Assembly: GCF_014931375.1 (NCBI RefSeq)
Contig: NZ_CP063117.1
Location: 1,860,501-1,924,500, forward strand
DNA from: Haemophilus parainfluenzae
GTDB taxonomy: Bacteria; Pseudomonadota; Gammaproteobacteria; Enterobacterales; Pasteurellaceae
Length of the DNA: 64,000 bases
Reading direction: 5' to 3'
Position 1 is the first letter of the stretch. Every line of letters begins with the position of its first letter. Below are positions 38,540 through 47,860 of this stretch, piece by piece. The notes beneath the pieces were generated by a model, which was not told where the DNA came from, ran no database searches, and saw only the letters and a program-made list of their open reading frames with translations. Position numbers and translations under genes: made by a program.

Positions 38540-38579
38540 AGGCGACCTATTTATCTGTTCTTTAAAATCTGGTGGAAAT

Positions 38580-39380
38580 ATGAATCCAATGTTAAATATC
38601 GCTATTCGTGCGGCACGAAGAGCGGGCAACGTGATTGCTAAAAACTATGAGCGCCGTGATGACATCCAAACAAGTAAAAAAGGTATTAATGATTATGTGA
38701 CCAGCGTCGATAAAGCCGCTGAAGCTGAGATCATTGAAATCATTCAAAAATCTTATCCTGATCATACAATTATCAGTGAAGAACGTGGTGCATTAGAAGG
38801 CAAAGACAGTGATATTCAATGGGTGATTGATCCACTAGATGGCACAACCAACTTCGTGAAAGGTTTGCCACATTTCTCTGTTTCTATTGCTATCCGTGTA
38901 AAAAACCGTACCGAAGTGGGTGTGGTTTACGATCCTATTCGTAATGAATTATTCACTGCAGTGCGTGGTGAAGGCGCAAAATTAAATGAAGTGCGTTTAC
39001 GTGTAGATAGCCAAAATGAACTTAACGGGGCGATTTTAGCCACCGGTTTCCCATTCAAACAACCAAGCTTAATGCCAACTCAATTTGCTATCATGAATAA
39101 CTTAATTGATGAAGCTGCAGATTTCCGTCGTACAGGTTCTGCCGCATTAGACCTTTGCTATGTAGCATCCGGTCGCGTTGACGGTTATTTCGAAATGGGC
39201 TTAAAACCTTGGGATTGCGCAGCGGGTGATTTAATCGTGCGTGAAGCAGGCGGTTTAGTGTGTGATTTCAATGCGGGTCATGGCTATTTACGCTCAGGCA
39301 ACATCGTGGCTGCACCAGCGCGTATTTTAAAAGAAATGCTAAATAAAATTCAGCCTTGCTTAACGGAACAAGTTAAGTAA
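38580..39380 (+). CDS. suhB: Inositol-1-monophosphatase family protein SuhB
   Basis: The 266-residue protein has the Mg-dependent phosphatase motifs: Glu in ISEERGA (near residue 65), WVIDPLDGTTNFVKGLPHFSVSIAI (about 83-107) and PWDCAAGDLIVREAGG near 212. E. coli SuhB dephosphorylates inositol 1-phosphate and also joins the rRNA antitermination complex; the latter role here is inference. It is transcribed alone, rightward, and ends at an uptake-signal terminator shared with bioB. Confidence 0.95.
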   Translation: MNPMLNIAIRAARRAGNVIAKNYERRDDIQTSKKGINDYVTSVDKAAEAEIIEIIQKSYPDHTIISEERGALEGKDSDIQWVIDPLDGTTNFVKGLPHFSVSIAIRVKNRTEVGVVYDPIRNELFTAVRGEGAKLNEVRLRVDSQNELNGAILATGFPFKQPSLMPTQFAIMNNLIDEAADFRRTGSAALDLCYVASGRVDGYFEMGLKPWDCAAGDLIVREAGGLVCDFNAGHGYLRSGNIVAAPARILKEMLNKIQPCLTEQVK

Positions 39381-39390
39381 GTCCCAATAA

Positions 39391-39416
39391 AAAGTGCGGT
39401 GAATTTCACCGCACTT
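39391..39416. terminator. Bidirectional terminator of suhB and bioB from inverted uptake signals
   Basis: AAAGTGCGGTGAA and TTCACCGCACTTT pair over 13 bp between convergent genes, followed by T's on the right. Confidence 0.85.
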
Positions 39417-39424
39417 TTTTATGA

Positions 39425-40441
39425 CTAATTTCTGTCGAGTGGCTTTCTATTTTCTTCTGTTTCCGGCTCCAGATCCAATTTTGCCATGAGAAGTTGATCG
39501 CCATCTTCTTCTGGGTTACCTGTTACTAACAATTTATCCCCATAGAAAATGGAATTCGCGCCAGCCATAAAGCACATCGCTTGCATTTCTTCACTCATAC
39601 CTTGACGACCTGCAGAAAGGCGAACATAACTTTTCGGCATAGTAATACGCGCAACCGCAATAGTGCGAACAAACTCTGTCCAATCTAAATCAGCTGCATC
39701 AGCCATTGGTGTGCCTTCCACTTTCACTAATTGGTTAATTGGCACGGACTCCGGCTGCGGATCAAGATTTGCTAAACTTGCAATAAGGCCTGCTCGCTCT
39801 TTACGGGTTTCATTCATGCCTACAATACCACCACAGCAAACTTTTAAACCGGCATGACGTACTTTTCCTAATGTGCTTAAACGATCATCAAAGCGACGCG
39901 TGCCAATGACATTGTGATAATTCTCTGGCGCGGTATCTAGATTGTGATTGTAATAATCCAATCCTGCATCTTTTAACTCTTCCGCCATACCATCTTGCAA
40001 CAATCCAAAGGTGCCGCACGTTTCTAAGCCAATATCTTTTACCGCGCGAATAATCGCCGTGACTTTTTCCATATCTTTAGGCTTAGGACCACGCCATGCC
40101 GCGCCCATACAAAAACGCCCTGCACCACGTGCTTTAGCAATTTTGGCTTTTTCGACAATTTCATCAATATCCAAGATCTGCTGATTTTGCACGCCAGTTT
40201 GATAACGTGCAGATTGAGGACAATAACCACAATCTTCCGGACAGCCACCCGTTTTAATTGACATCAACGTCGATAACTGTATTGCTCCTGGGTTGAAATG
40301 CTCTCGATGCACTTGAGCCGCACGATAGACTAATTCTAAAAAAGGTGTCTCAAATAGCGCTTCTACTTTGCAAACAGACCAATACTCCACTGAAGGATGG
40401 GGCGTAATAGATGAAAGCTGTACTACATTTGTGGTTGTCAT
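39425..40441 (-). CDS. bioB: Biotin synthase
   Basis: The 338-residue radical-SAM enzyme inserts sulphur into dethiobiotin. The SAM-cluster cysteines are Cys67, Cys71 and Cys74 ([13 protein letters not shown]). Conserved [24 protein letters not shown] and [12 protein letters not shown] segments follow, as does the Arg of RLSAGR near residue 278 that binds the sacrificial 2Fe-2S cluster. No other bio genes are adjacent. It lies beside thiQPB, as I recall for H. influenzae. Start ATG at 40441 follows GAGGAAAA. Confidence 0.96.
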   Translation of the reverse strand: MTTTNVVQLSSITPHPSVEYWSVCKVEALFETPFLELVYRAAQVHREHFNPGAIQLSTLMSIKTGGCPEDCGYCPQSARYQTGVQNQQILDIDEIVEKAKIAKARGAGRFCMGAAWRGPKPKDMEKVTAIIRAVKDIGLETCGTFGLLQDGMAEELKDAGLDYYNHNLDTAPENYHNVIGTRRFDDRLSTLGKVRHAGLKVCCGGIVGMNETRKERAGLIASLANLDPQPESVPINQLVKVEGTPMADAADLDWTEFVRTIAVARITMPKSYVRLSAGRQGMSEEMQAMCFMAGANSIFYGDKLLVTGNPEEDGDQLLMAKLDLEPETEENRKPLDRN

Positions 40442-40514
40442 TATATTTTCCTCGTTTAAGCTACTTAGCTTTTATTAAGTTGAGCATATTACTCTGCAAT
40501 ATGATAAAAAGAGA

Positions 40515-41144
40515 TCAGATCACTTTTCCTTGATGAATTTCAATCACTCGATCAATATGCCGTTCAATTTCTTTGGGTTGATGTGTCACCAATAACATGG
40601 TGAGCTTTTTTTCTTCGCATAATTGATCCATTAAATCCTGCATTTCAATGCGTAATTTAGGATCGAGGGCTGAAAAAGGCTCATCCAATAATAAAATAGG
40701 TTTATCTCGTAGCAAACAGCGTGCCAATGCCACTCTCTGTTTTTGCCCGCCTGAAAGTGCGGTCGGTTTTCTCGTTAAAAAATCCTGTAAATTGACCGCA
40801 CTTGCGGCTTGTTCTACAAGCGCTTTTTCTTCTGCATTTAAGGCTAAATTCGGTTTTAAACCTAAAGCGATATTCTCTTCCACAGAAAGATGAGTAAAGA
40901 GATTGTTTTCCTGAAATAGCATGGAAACCGGGCGTTCAAAAGGTGCCGTTTTGGTATGATTTTCGCCATTTAGCCAAATCTCGCCACTATCAGCATATTC
41001 AAAGCCGGCAATTAAATTCAGCAAGGTACTTTTTCCTGCGCCACTTTCACCAATAATGGCAATTTTTTCCTGGGCTTGAATATGTAAATCAAACACCATC
41101 GGCATGGATTGATAATTGAATACTACATTATCTAATTTAATCAT
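40515..41144 (-). CDS. thiQ: Thiamine ABC transporter ATPase ThiQ
   Basis: The 209-residue ATPase has Walker [10 protein letters not shown] (near residue 32), signature LSGGQKQR, Walker [13 protein letters not shown] and the switch His in VTHQPKE. The small size without a C-terminal domain fits ThiQ. It powers uptake of thiamine and its phosphates through ThiP. The ATG at 41144 gives the family N-terminus ([20 protein letters not shown]) and overlaps the thiP stop by eight bases. Two uptake signals occur inside. Confidence 0.93.
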   Translation of the reverse strand: MIKLDNVVFNYQSMPMVFDLHIQAQEKIAIIGESGAGKSTLLNLIAGFEYADSGEIWLNGENHTKTAPFERPVSMLFQENNLFTHLSVEENIALGLKPNLALNAEEKALVEQAASAVNLQDFLTRKPTALSGGQKQRVALARCLLRDKPILLLDEPFSALDPKLRIEMQDLMDQLCEEKKLTMLLVTHQPKEIERHIDRVIEIHQGKVI

Positions 41145-42741
41145 GTTGTTCTTTCTGCCCTTCAATAAACATAAATAAACCTAAACATAAGCCCAATAAA
41201 ATCAATGCCGTCACTGCCGCTTCTTGGCTTCGATATTGCCCGATTTGTTGATAAAGCAAATGAGGCAACGAAGTAAAATCAGGGCTACCAAATAAGGCTA
41301 TTGCCGTAAAATCGCCGAGTGATAAGGTCGTCGCGAGTGCCAAGGCATATTTCAACGGGGCTTTTAGTATCGGATATTCAATTAAACGAAAACGCTGCCA
41401 GCCTGTAATATTCAGCGATAAACAGAGTTTTTCATAATATTGCATCGATTGATTCATTGGTGTATTAAGAATTTTGATCACAAATGGCAAGGCAGCCAAG
41501 GCGTTACAAACAGATACTACCACAAACAAATGCCCTGCCGAGAAATCAATATCTTGCAACCAAAGGAATAAGCCGACTGCTAAAACGATCGTCGGAATGG
41601 CTAAAATCATCATTCCACCTGTTAAAATCAAGTGAGCTAATTTAGGGTGATATAACCATTGCAGTTGACGGGAGAGTAACAATAAGAAGAATCCAAATAA
41701 TACTGATAAAATCCCGGCTGTCGGTGCCATGGTTAATGAATAAGCAAGCGCCTTCCATAATTGTGGATTTTGCCAATAGCCAAATAATTGGGTCGCAGAC
41801 AAACCTTGGAAAACAATATTGAATAAGGGACTTAAAATAAATAAGCACACCGAGAATAAGACAAAAACATGTCCAAATTTAACCGCACTTGAAACAGGTA
41901 AAACCCAGCGATAACGCTGTGAAATCTGGGTTTCTGGTGCTTTTGCCCAATATTGTGAAAGCGAAAATAACGCAAAACAAAACGCAAATTGTACAAGCGC
42001 AAAAAGTGCAGCTTTGGGTAAATCAAATTCAAAGAAAATGGCTTGGTAAATGGCGACTTCTAGCGTGCTATTTTGTGGCCCGCCACCCAGTGCCAACACT
42101 ATCGTAAAACTGGTGAAACACAGCATAAAAATCAATACAAAGGCTGACACGGTTTGGCTTTTCAAATAAGGCCATTCAATTAAACGAAAAAATATGGAAC
42201 CTTTGATATTCAATTGTGCCGCAAGTTGGTGCTGTTCAGTCGGTACACTTTGCAAAGCCTGCAAACTCATTCGTGCCGCTAAAGGAATATTAAAAAATAA
42301 ATGGGCAATGAGAATGCCACTTAAACCATAAATGGAGGGTTTCCACGAAATACCTAAGGTTTGCAGCAGTTGTACTAGCCAACCGGCTGTGCCATAAATA
42401 CCAATTAGACCGAAAATAGCCAGTAATGCTGGCAAAACAAAGGTGAGAGAAAAAATGCGTAAAATGAGCGATTTGCCTTTGAAATCTAAATAGAAAAAAG
42501 CACGCGCAAATAAAGTTCCAATTACGCTAGAAAGCAAGGCTGACAAGAATGCCTGCCCGATACTAAAGGCGATAACTTGATGCAAATAATCGTCTTTTAA
42601 GAAATCAGATAAGGCATAATCACTTCCCACTGAAAAAACCGCAGAAAGTGAAAATCCATAGAGTAAAACAATGAAAAAAATGACTGCACTTCCGCCCAAA
42701 TAATGGCGAGGACGAAAATGCGGATGTTGCAATAAGCGCAT
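41137..42741 (-). CDS. thiP: Thiamine ABC transporter permease ThiP
   Basis: The 534-residue permease has about twelve membrane segments in two homologous halves. Each half has an EAA-type loop for ThiQ contact ([18 protein letters not shown] near residue 200 and [18 protein letters not shown] near 455). The duplicated layout matches ThiP of gammaproteobacteria. A GTG at 42747 overlaps the thiB stop (TAGTG) and an ATG follows at 42741; I chose the ATG. No clear ribosome site is seen, so coupling to thiB is likely. Confidence 0.93.
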   Translation of the reverse strand: MRLLQHPHFRPRHYLGGSAVIFFIVLLYGFSLSAVFSVGSDYALSDFLKDDYLHQVIAFSIGQAFLSALLSSVIGTLFARAFFYLDFKGKSLILRIFSLTFVLPALLAIFGLIGIYGTAGWLVQLLQTLGISWKPSIYGLSGILIAHLFFNIPLAARMSLQALQSVPTEQHQLAAQLNIKGSIFFRLIEWPYLKSQTVSAFVLIFMLCFTSFTIVLALGGGPQNSTLEVAIYQAIFFEFDLPKAALFALVQFAFCFALFSLSQYWAKAPETQISQRYRWVLPVSSAVKFGHVFVLFSVCLFILSPLFNIVFQGLSATQLFGYWQNPQLWKALAYSLTMAPTAGILSVLFGFFLLLLSRQLQWLYHPKLAHLILTGGMMILAIPTIVLAVGLFLWLQDIDFSAGHLFVVVSVCNALAALPFVIKILNTPMNQSMQYYEKLCLSLNITGWQRFRLIEYPILKAPLKYALALATTLSLGDFTAIALFGSPDFTSLPHLLYQQIGQYRSQEAAVTALILLGLCLGLFMFIEGQKEQHD

Positions 42742-42746
42742 TAACA

Positions 42747-43745
42747 CTACTTAGATAAGGCTTTTTGCCATTGATTGATCCAGCCTTTAAGCTGCTCACT
42801 TGTTACCGTTGTGGTATCTAAAATAGGCATTGATTTTGCGCGAGAATTAAGCGCATCAATATGACTTTCGATATTGGTCTCTACCACGGGTAACATGACA
42901 TTATTTTTGGCAATATCCGCTTGAGCTTGCGGTGAAAGTAAGAATCCTAGAAACTCATCAGCACAGGCATTATTACGGTTAGCGACTTTTGCCGCGACTT
43001 CAACTTGTAATACGCTACCCTCTGCAAATTCCGTTGCCACATAATTGTCTTTTTGTTCAGACAGAATATGGTAAATCGGTGAAGTATTGACGCTTAAAAC
43101 CACATCACCTTCACCTTTTAAGAAGGCACCATAAGACTCAGTCCAGCCTTTGGTGACAGTGACAGTATGTTTAGAAAGAGTTTTCCAGGCATTTGCTACG
43201 TCAGCTTCTGGATAAACCACATTCATCCAAAGCAATAAGCCCCGTCCAATACTGCTTGTACGCGGATCTTGATATAACACTTTAAGATCTTGACGCTCAA
43301 CTAATTCTTTTAAGCTCTTTGGTGGATTAGCCAGTTTATTTTTATCATAAATAAACGCATATTGCGCATAATCGAATGGTAAGAATGTGTGATTTTCCCA
43401 TTTAATTGGTAAACGTAACTGGCTTAAATCCACTTTATTTGGCTCAAAAATATTGAGTTTTTGTGCATCCTCAATTTGATAACTATCTAAACCGAGCACG
43501 ACATCCGCCTTAATTTTTTTGCCTTCTAGACGAACACGGTTAAACAAGGTGCCATTATTGTCAAAAGCCACATAATTCAGCTTACATTGTGGAAATTGTT
43601 GTTCAAAAGCTGCTTTTACTTTTGGTCCAGCACTCCAATCAGCACTAAATGAATCATAAGTATAAACATCTAATGTTTGAGGTGCAGCTTGTGCGAAAGC
43701 GGAAGCGGTAAAAAGTGCGGTTAAAATGGGAAGTGTTTTGTTCAT
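42747..43745 (-). CDS. thiB: Thiamine-binding periplasmic protein ThiB
   Basis: The 332-residue protein has a signal peptide (1-20, ILTALFTASAFAQAA-P) and then the ThiB pattern LDVYTYDSFSADWSAGPKVK, with the Trp/Tyr residues that stack on thiamine. VTKGWTESYGAFLKGEGDVVLSVNTSP near residue 200 is also typical. It captures thiamine, TMP and TPP for ThiPQ. It is first of thiBPQ and lies under a TPP riboswitch. An uptake signal encodes the T-A-L of the signal peptide. The ribosome site is AAGGAGAA. Confidence 0.95.
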   Translation of the reverse strand: MNKTLPILTALFTASAFAQAAPQTLDVYTYDSFSADWSAGPKVKAAFEQQFPQCKLNYVAFDNNGTLFNRVRLEGKKIKADVVLGLDSYQIEDAQKLNIFEPNKVDLSQLRLPIKWENHTFLPFDYAQYAFIYDKNKLANPPKSLKELVERQDLKVLYQDPRTSSIGRGLLLWMNVVYPEADVANAWKTLSKHTVTVTKGWTESYGAFLKGEGDVVLSVNTSPIYHILSEQKDNYVATEFAEGSVLQVEVAAKVANRNNACADEFLGFLLSPQAQADIAKNNVMLPVVETNIESHIDALNSRAKSMPILDTTTVTSEQLKGWINQWQKALSK

Positions 43746-43786
43746 TATGCGTTCTCCTTATTTTTGCATAACGAAACAGCATAATG
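43743..43786 (-). promoter_or_regulatory. Putative riboswitch expression platform that sequesters the thiB start codon
   Basis: CATTATGC (43786-43779) just after the aptamer is an exact complement of GCATAATG (43750-43743), which includes the thiB ATG. The resulting hairpin would enclose the Shine-Dalgarno AAGGAG in its loop. No T-run is present, so translational control is more likely than termination. Confidence 0.6.
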
Positions 43787-43792
43787 AGATGA

Positions 43793-43868
43793 TTAGTTTC
43801 CTACGCCAGCATTATCTGTTTCAGGTTCACGGGTATTTCTCAGCCATTAATATAGGCACCCCGACTAA
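43793..43868 (-). ncRNA. TPP riboswitch (THI element) upstream of thiBPQ
   Basis: Read leftward the leader contains GGGGTGCC, GGCTGAGAAATACCC, GAACCTGAAACAGATAATGC and GGCGTAGGAAAC in order, the conserved THI-box core. UUAGU (43868-43864) and ACUAA (43797-43793) close helix P1. Thiamine pyrophosphate binding is expected to turn off thiBPQ. Confidence 0.95.
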
Positions 43869-43974
43869 CGCGATGTAGTCTATCTTAAGGAAATTTAATC
43901 AACAAGTTATTTCATTTAAAAATGTTAATCCGATCACACTTTTATATCTGGTTTATCATTTTTTGAGCAAAAGA

Positions 43975-43996
43975 AAACCTGCTAAAAAGCAGGTTT
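43975..43996 (-). terminator. Terminator of grxD
   Basis: AAACCTGCT and AGCAGGTTT form a 9-bp stem with a four-base loop; leftward it is followed by TCTTTTGC. Confidence 0.82.
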
Positions 43997-44017
43997 ATCT
44001 TGGTAATCTATCGTCAA

Positions 44018-44344
44018 TTAAGCTTGATGTTTAGCCGCTACTTCACTTAATAAAGTTTGAAGTTCGCCAGCTTGATACATTTCTAAAATAATATCACAAC
44101 CACCAATTAACTCACCTTCTACCCATAATTGTGGGAAAGTTGGCCAGTTTGCATAAGCTGGCAATTCAGCACGAATATCTGGGTGTTGAAGAATATCAAC
44201 ATAGCCGAAAGGCACTTTGCAATTCATTAATGCTTCAGATGCACGCGCAGAGAAACCACAAGAAGGTAATTTTGGTGAACCTTTCATGTAAATTAAGATT
44301 GGGTTTTCAGCGATTTGTTTTTTGATTTTGTCTAACGTTTCCAT
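44018..44344 (-). CDS. grxD: Monothiol glutaredoxin GrxD
   Basis: The 108-residue protein has the monothiol active site C-G-F-S (Cys29) with the upstream KGSPKLPSCGFS pattern, the WPTFPQLWVEGELIGGCDI glutathione and cluster-binding region, and the length of E. coli Grx4. Such proteins carry a 2Fe-2S cluster with glutathione, often with BolA, and deliver clusters. It is transcribed alone with its own terminator. Start ATG at 44344 follows AAGGAACATT. Confidence 0.96.
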   Translation of the reverse strand: METLDKIKKQIAENPILIYMKGSPKLPSCGFSARASEALMNCKVPFGYVDILQHPDIRAELPAYANWPTFPQLWVEGELIGGCDIILEMYQAGELQTLLSEVAAKHQA

Positions 44345-44419
44345 AATGTTCCTTGTTCAAATAAGTCTGAATAGGGTGCTATTCTAACATAAGATAGAAC
44401 CTGAGTGAAAGACTTGGTC

Positions 44420-45220
44420 TTACCAACTTCCACCAGCTCCGCCGCCGCCGAAGCCACCACCGCCAAAGCCACCACCGGAAGAACCACCGCCACCGAAGCC
44501 TCCACCAAATCCGCCTCCGAAACCGGAACCGCCACCATGGCGACGAGAAATCGTACTTTGACGAATGATTTTATTCAGTTGATCACGTTGATTCGGGCTA
44601 ATATAGACTTCATCTTTGTGATATTGGAATTCACCAAATAATACAATAGCAATAAACGCCAATACCATTAAGAATGGGATGTACTTATCGAACGCATCTT
44701 CTTCAACTTGTGCCGCATCAAACTCGCCTTTACTTGCCGCAATAATTTGGTTTAAGCCGTCATTAATACCTTGCGCATATTGGCCTTGTTTAAATTGTGG
44801 CAAAATTGCTGAACGGATGACTTGCGATAAAAAAGCATCCGGCAATACACCTTCTAAACCTTGTCCAGTTGCGATAAAGACTTTGCGATCATTTTTCGCA
44901 ATCAACATCAACACGCCATTGTTCAGATTTTTACGTCCTATACCCCATTTATCACCTAAAGCAAAGGTATAATCAGCGATTTCATATTCACCGGTTGTAG
45001 GAACCAAAACAACAGCGATTTGTGAACTCGTTTCTTTACTATAAGCAATCAGTTTATTTTCTAAAATTTGCTTATGTTCTGATGAAAGTGTGTTGGTGTA
45101 ATCGTTTATGTAATGGAAAGGATTTGGTGCAGGCGGAAATTCTGCCGCAACAACCATTTGAGCAAAAAAAACAAGGCTAAAAACAACCGCACTTTTCATA
45201 AAAGATAAAAGCTTAGCCAT
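44420..45220 (-). CDS. TPM-domain membrane protein with glycine-rich tail (YgcG-like)
   Basis: The 266-residue protein has a signal peptide (to about residue 25, VVAAEFP), a TPM_phosphatase domain (about 38-165; INDYTNTLSSEHKQILENKL through IAVVLVPTTGEYEIADYTFALGDKWGIG and NNGVLMLIAKNDRKV), one membrane helix (about 182-196) and a Gly/Phe-rich low-complexity tail from residue 230. This is the YgcG architecture. Function is unsettled; plant relatives act in photosystem repair. Its start overlaps the end of the upstream TPM gene by eight bases and follows GAGGTAA. The signal region contains an uptake signal. Confidence 0.85.
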   Translation of the reverse strand: MAKLLSFMKSAVVFSLVFFAQMVVAAEFPPAPNPFHYINDYTNTLSSEHKQILENKLIAYSKETSSQIAVVLVPTTGEYEIADYTFALGDKWGIGRKNLNNGVLMLIAKNDRKVFIATGQGLEGVLPDAFLSQVIRSAILPQFKQGQYAQGINDGLNQIIAASKGEFDAAQVEEDAFDKYIPFLMVLAFIAIVLFGEFQYHKDEVYISPNQRDQLNKIIRQSTISRRHGGGSGFGGGFGGGFGGGGSSGGGFGGGGFGGGGAGGSW

Positions 45221-45662
45221 TAATAATTACCTCATTAGATAATTCATTCACATCATCAGGCTGAATAGGGAAATGGCGAGATAAAATATCACTGATACGA
45301 TCAATCGCATCGACAATGCCTTGTGTATAAGCTTTTTGTTTAAACTGCTCAATCATTAAATCGCATTGTAACTGCCAATAAGCCACATCAACAAATTGAT
45401 GAATGCCTTTATCACCTACGATTGCACAGAGATGATTTTTATATCCCACATAAATCAACACAGCATTTTGTGCCGCTGTTTTATGCATTTCCAGTTCATC
45501 AAAGACTTCTAAAGCTCGTTCCATTGCAGATAGTTGTGCTGAAGCCTTTGGTACTTTGCGTTCAATATAAACACGTAACTCAGCCGAACTTAAGCTTTCG
45601 AGGCGACTAATTGCCGCCTCGATTTGCTTTTTATCTATCGGAATTCTGGAAAAGAATGGCAT
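45213..45662 (-). CDS. Short TPM-domain protein
   Basis: The 149-residue protein is a second, divergent TPM domain without signal peptide or membrane helix. Visible family phrases are SSAELRVYIERKVPKAS, NAVLIYVGYKNHLCAIVGDKGIHQFVDVAYW and YTQGIVDAIDRISDIL. It sits between lemA and the YgcG-like gene, with gaps of 9 and -8 bases, so the three form one operon. The lemA-TPM-TPM trio is widespread in proteobacteria; the role is unknown. Confidence 0.82.
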   Translation of the reverse strand: MPFFSRIPIDKKQIEAAISRLESLSSAELRVYIERKVPKASAQLSAMERALEVFDELEMHKTAAQNAVLIYVGYKNHLCAIVGDKGIHQFVDVAYWQLQCDLMIEQFKQKAYTQGIVDAIDRISDILSRHFPIQPDDVNELSNEVIING

Positions 45663-45671
45663 AGATAAACC

Positions 45672-46253
45672 TTAGTTAAAGTTTACAATCGGTGCGTTTT
45701 CAGCGCCTGCAGCTGATTTAAAGTAAGGTTTAGCTTTAAAACCAAAAATCATTGCCGCTAATTTAGTTGGGAATTGACGTACTTTTTCATTATAAATACG
45801 CGCTGCTTCATTAAATTTATTACGAGCGACATTGATACGGTTTTCAGTACCTTCAAGTTGCGCTTGTAAGTTCATAAAGCCTTCGTTCGCTTTTAATTGT
45901 GGATATTGTTCTACAGTAACAAGTAAACGAGATAATGCTGAACCTACTTGATTTTGGTTTTGTTGGAATTCGTTTAATTGTTCTTCCGTTAAATTAGACG
46001 GATCAATTTTAGTTTGTGTCGCTTTTGCGCGAGCTTCGATGACATTGGTTAATGTTTGTTGTTCAAAGTTAGCTTGACCTTTCACAGTATTCACTAAGTT
46101 TGGAATTAAATCTGCACGACGTTGATAAGATGATTCAACATTTGCCCAAACAGAATCAATTTCAGTTTCTGCTTTTACTAAGCCATTGTAGCTAGACATT
46201 AAGCCAAAACCTGCTGCAACGGCGATAATAATCAAGATAATCCACTTTTTCAT
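45672..46253 (-). CDS. lemA: LemA family membrane protein
   Basis: The 193-residue protein has an N-terminal hydrophobic anchor (residues 3-21) and a helical LemA domain. The signature is VWANVESSYQRRADLIPNLVNTVKG (about 40-64), followed by YPQLKANEGFMNLQAQLEGTENRINVARNKFNEAARIYN. LemA proteins form helical bundles facing the outside of the inner membrane; function in bacteria is unclear. It is first in the lemA-TPM-TPM operon, downstream of the ompA terminator. Confidence 0.93.
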   Translation of the reverse strand: MKKWIILIIIAVAAGFGLMSSYNGLVKAETEIDSVWANVESSYQRRADLIPNLVNTVKGQANFEQQTLTNVIEARAKATQTKIDPSNLTEEQLNEFQQNQNQVGSALSRLLVTVEQYPQLKANEGFMNLQAQLEGTENRINVARNKFNEAARIYNEKVRQFPTKLAAMIFGFKAKPYFKSAAGAENAPIVNFN

Positions 46254-46291
46254 TCAAAAATTCCTTCAATTATAGGTTTAATTTATATAAG

Positions 46292-46320
46292 AAAAGACCT
46301 AAACCGAAGTTTAGGTCTTC
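46292..46320 (-). terminator. Terminator of ompA with UUCG tetraloop
   Basis: Leftward, AGACCTAAAC-TTCG-GTTTAGGTCT is a 10-bp stem capped by the stable C(UUCG)G loop and followed by TTTTC. Confidence 0.92.
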
Positions 46321-46354
46321 TAATGTTAATCCGTTAATGGATAACTAAATAAAA

Positions 46355-47461
46355 TTATTTAGTACCGTTAACTGCGATTTCAACACGACGGTCTGGTGCT
46401 AAACAAGCGATAAGCGCTTTACGACCTTTAACCGCGTCACAAGTAGAACCTGTAACTGGGTTAGCTTTACCGTGACCAACTGCAGAGATGCTTTGAGCTG
46501 GAACACCTTTAGCTACTAAGTAGTTAGCTACAGAGTCTGCACGACGTTGTGATAATTTCACGTTTGGTGCATCTTTACCAATACGGTCTGTATAACCAGC
46601 AACTGCTACGTTAGCGTTGTTGATTTGAGCGATTTCACCATAGATACCGTCTAAAGTTGCTTTAGCTTGTGGTTTTAAGTTAGCTTTACCGAAAGCGAAA
46701 GTTACATCAGAGCTTAAGTTGAAAGTTTTGCTTACAACTTCAGGTGCAACAACTGGAGCAGCACCTTGACCGAAACGGTAAGATAAACCAGCGTTGATAG
46801 AACCGATCCATGGGTTATAGTCTTGAGAACTATTGTGAGTATCTTGAGTACGTAATTTACCTACGCGAGCTAACCATTGGTATTCTAAACGTAATGCTAA
46901 CTCTGGTAATGAAGGTAATGCATATTCGAAACCAGCAGCGAACACTGGAGAAACGCGTAAGCTGTGACGACCTTCTTCGTGATCACGTGCACCAGTTGCT
47001 GTGTCATAGAATTTGTAGTCTGAACGTACTAAAGCTGCACCAGCACGACCGTAGAAGTCTAAACCTTCTAAAGCAGAAGTTAAACCACCAAGACCATAGC
47101 TACCTTTTAAGCTTAAGTGAGCACCGTGGTTAGTGTGTTTGAATGCTACTTTACCAGCATCTTTGAATTTAACACGACCGAAGTCATCATAACCTAATTC
47201 TACCGCTAAACCTAAGTTATCACGGTTTAATACTTGGTAACCACCAAATACACCGTAAGTAACAGAGTTACGGTTGTAACCAGCACCAAATTCAGAGTAT
47301 TCGTTTGTTGGGTTAACTACAGTATTAGCTTTGATACCATCGTGGAAAGATGCTTGACCAGCTTTAACACCTGCATAGAAAGTGTTTTCTTGTGGAGCTG
47401 CTTGAGCTACAGAAGCTGCTGCTAAACCAGCAACGACTAATGCGATTGCAGTTTTTTTCAT
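46355..47461 (-). CDS. ompA: Outer membrane protein P5 (OmpA family)
   Basis: The 368-residue protein has a signal peptide (1-21, VAQAAPQE), an eight-stranded beta-barrel (about 22-225, alternating aromatic pattern), a Pro/Val linker, and a C-terminal OmpA peptidoglycan domain (about 245-368) with NVKLSQRRADSVANYLVAKGV and a Cys pair in STCDAVKGRKALIACLAPDRR. It is the P5 porin/adhesin homologue that anchors the outer membrane to murein. Codon use is strongly biased and free of uptake signals, as expected of a highly expressed gene. Start ATG at 47461 follows AGAGGACATC. Confidence 0.95.
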   Translation of the reverse strand: MKKTAIALVVAGLAAASVAQAAPQENTFYAGVKAGQASFHDGIKANTVVNPTNEYSEFGAGYNRNSVTYGVFGGYQVLNRDNLGLAVELGYDDFGRVKFKDAGKVAFKHTNHGAHLSLKGSYGLGGLTSALEGLDFYGRAGAALVRSDYKFYDTATGARDHEEGRHSLRVSPVFAAGFEYALPSLPELALRLEYQWLARVGKLRTQDTHNSSQDYNPWIGSINAGLSYRFGQGAAPVVAPEVVSKTFNLSSDVTFAFGKANLKPQAKATLDGIYGEIAQINNANVAVAGYTDRIGKDAPNVKLSQRRADSVANYLVAKGVPAQSISAVGHGKANPVTGSTCDAVKGRKALIACLAPDRRVEIAVNGTK

Positions 47462-47860
47462 TTTGATGTCCTCTATTTAGTCATCGTTATTAATAAGAAA
47501 AGTTTCCTTGTTTATTGTGAACTTTATAAAAAAGAAACACTCTAAACGTTGCTTAACTAGGGTTTTGAATTTGCCCTAACTTATCCTTTTGACAAATTCA
47601 ATTCCTTTGCCATAGCCAAAGGAACGTTCAAAAGTATGGTTATTATCCTATAAAAACACCAAAGATCAAACTTTTTTTGCCCTTTTTGGTTATTTTATAG
47701 ACAAACAACCCCTAAAATGAACATTCATTCACAAAAATCGGGTTAATTTTTAACCCGATTTCTATTCTAACAAAAAATATCTTTTGTTCAAATCGACTTT
47801 TTTTTGAGCTTCATATATCATCAAATTCACTTTCTTCTCTATTTATATGTGAGTGATTTT
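47462..47860. promoter_or_regulatory. ompA-ydiJ divergent region with leader hairpins
   Basis: This 399-base gap has no convincing gene. On the ompA side an inverted repeat TTCCTTTG/CAAAGGAA lies at 47602-47609 and 47617-47624, in sequence that could form part of a long ompA leader or promoter. On the ydiJ side a strong terminator-like hairpin lies at 47735-47761. Promoters could not be fixed by eye. Confidence 0.5.
47735..47761. terminator. Orphan terminator-like hairpin between divergent genes
   Basis: AAATCGGGTTAA and TTAACCCGATTT form a 12-bp stem with a three-base loop and A/T runs on both sides. No coding sequence ends here: ompA reads away to the left and ydiJ starts 100 bases to the right. 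Confidence 0.8.

Noticed and set aside
44422..44540. Repeats of GGN codons as a tandem-repeat element or plus-strand Pro-rich gene
   Set aside because: They encode the Gly/Phe-rich tail of the YgcG-like protein, a usual feature of that family; the plus-strand frame has no ribosome site.
47804..47860. Longer ydiJ start at 47804
   Set aside because: The extra 19 residues are hydrophobic, lie just after the orphan hairpin, have no ribosome site and do not resemble the family N-terminus.
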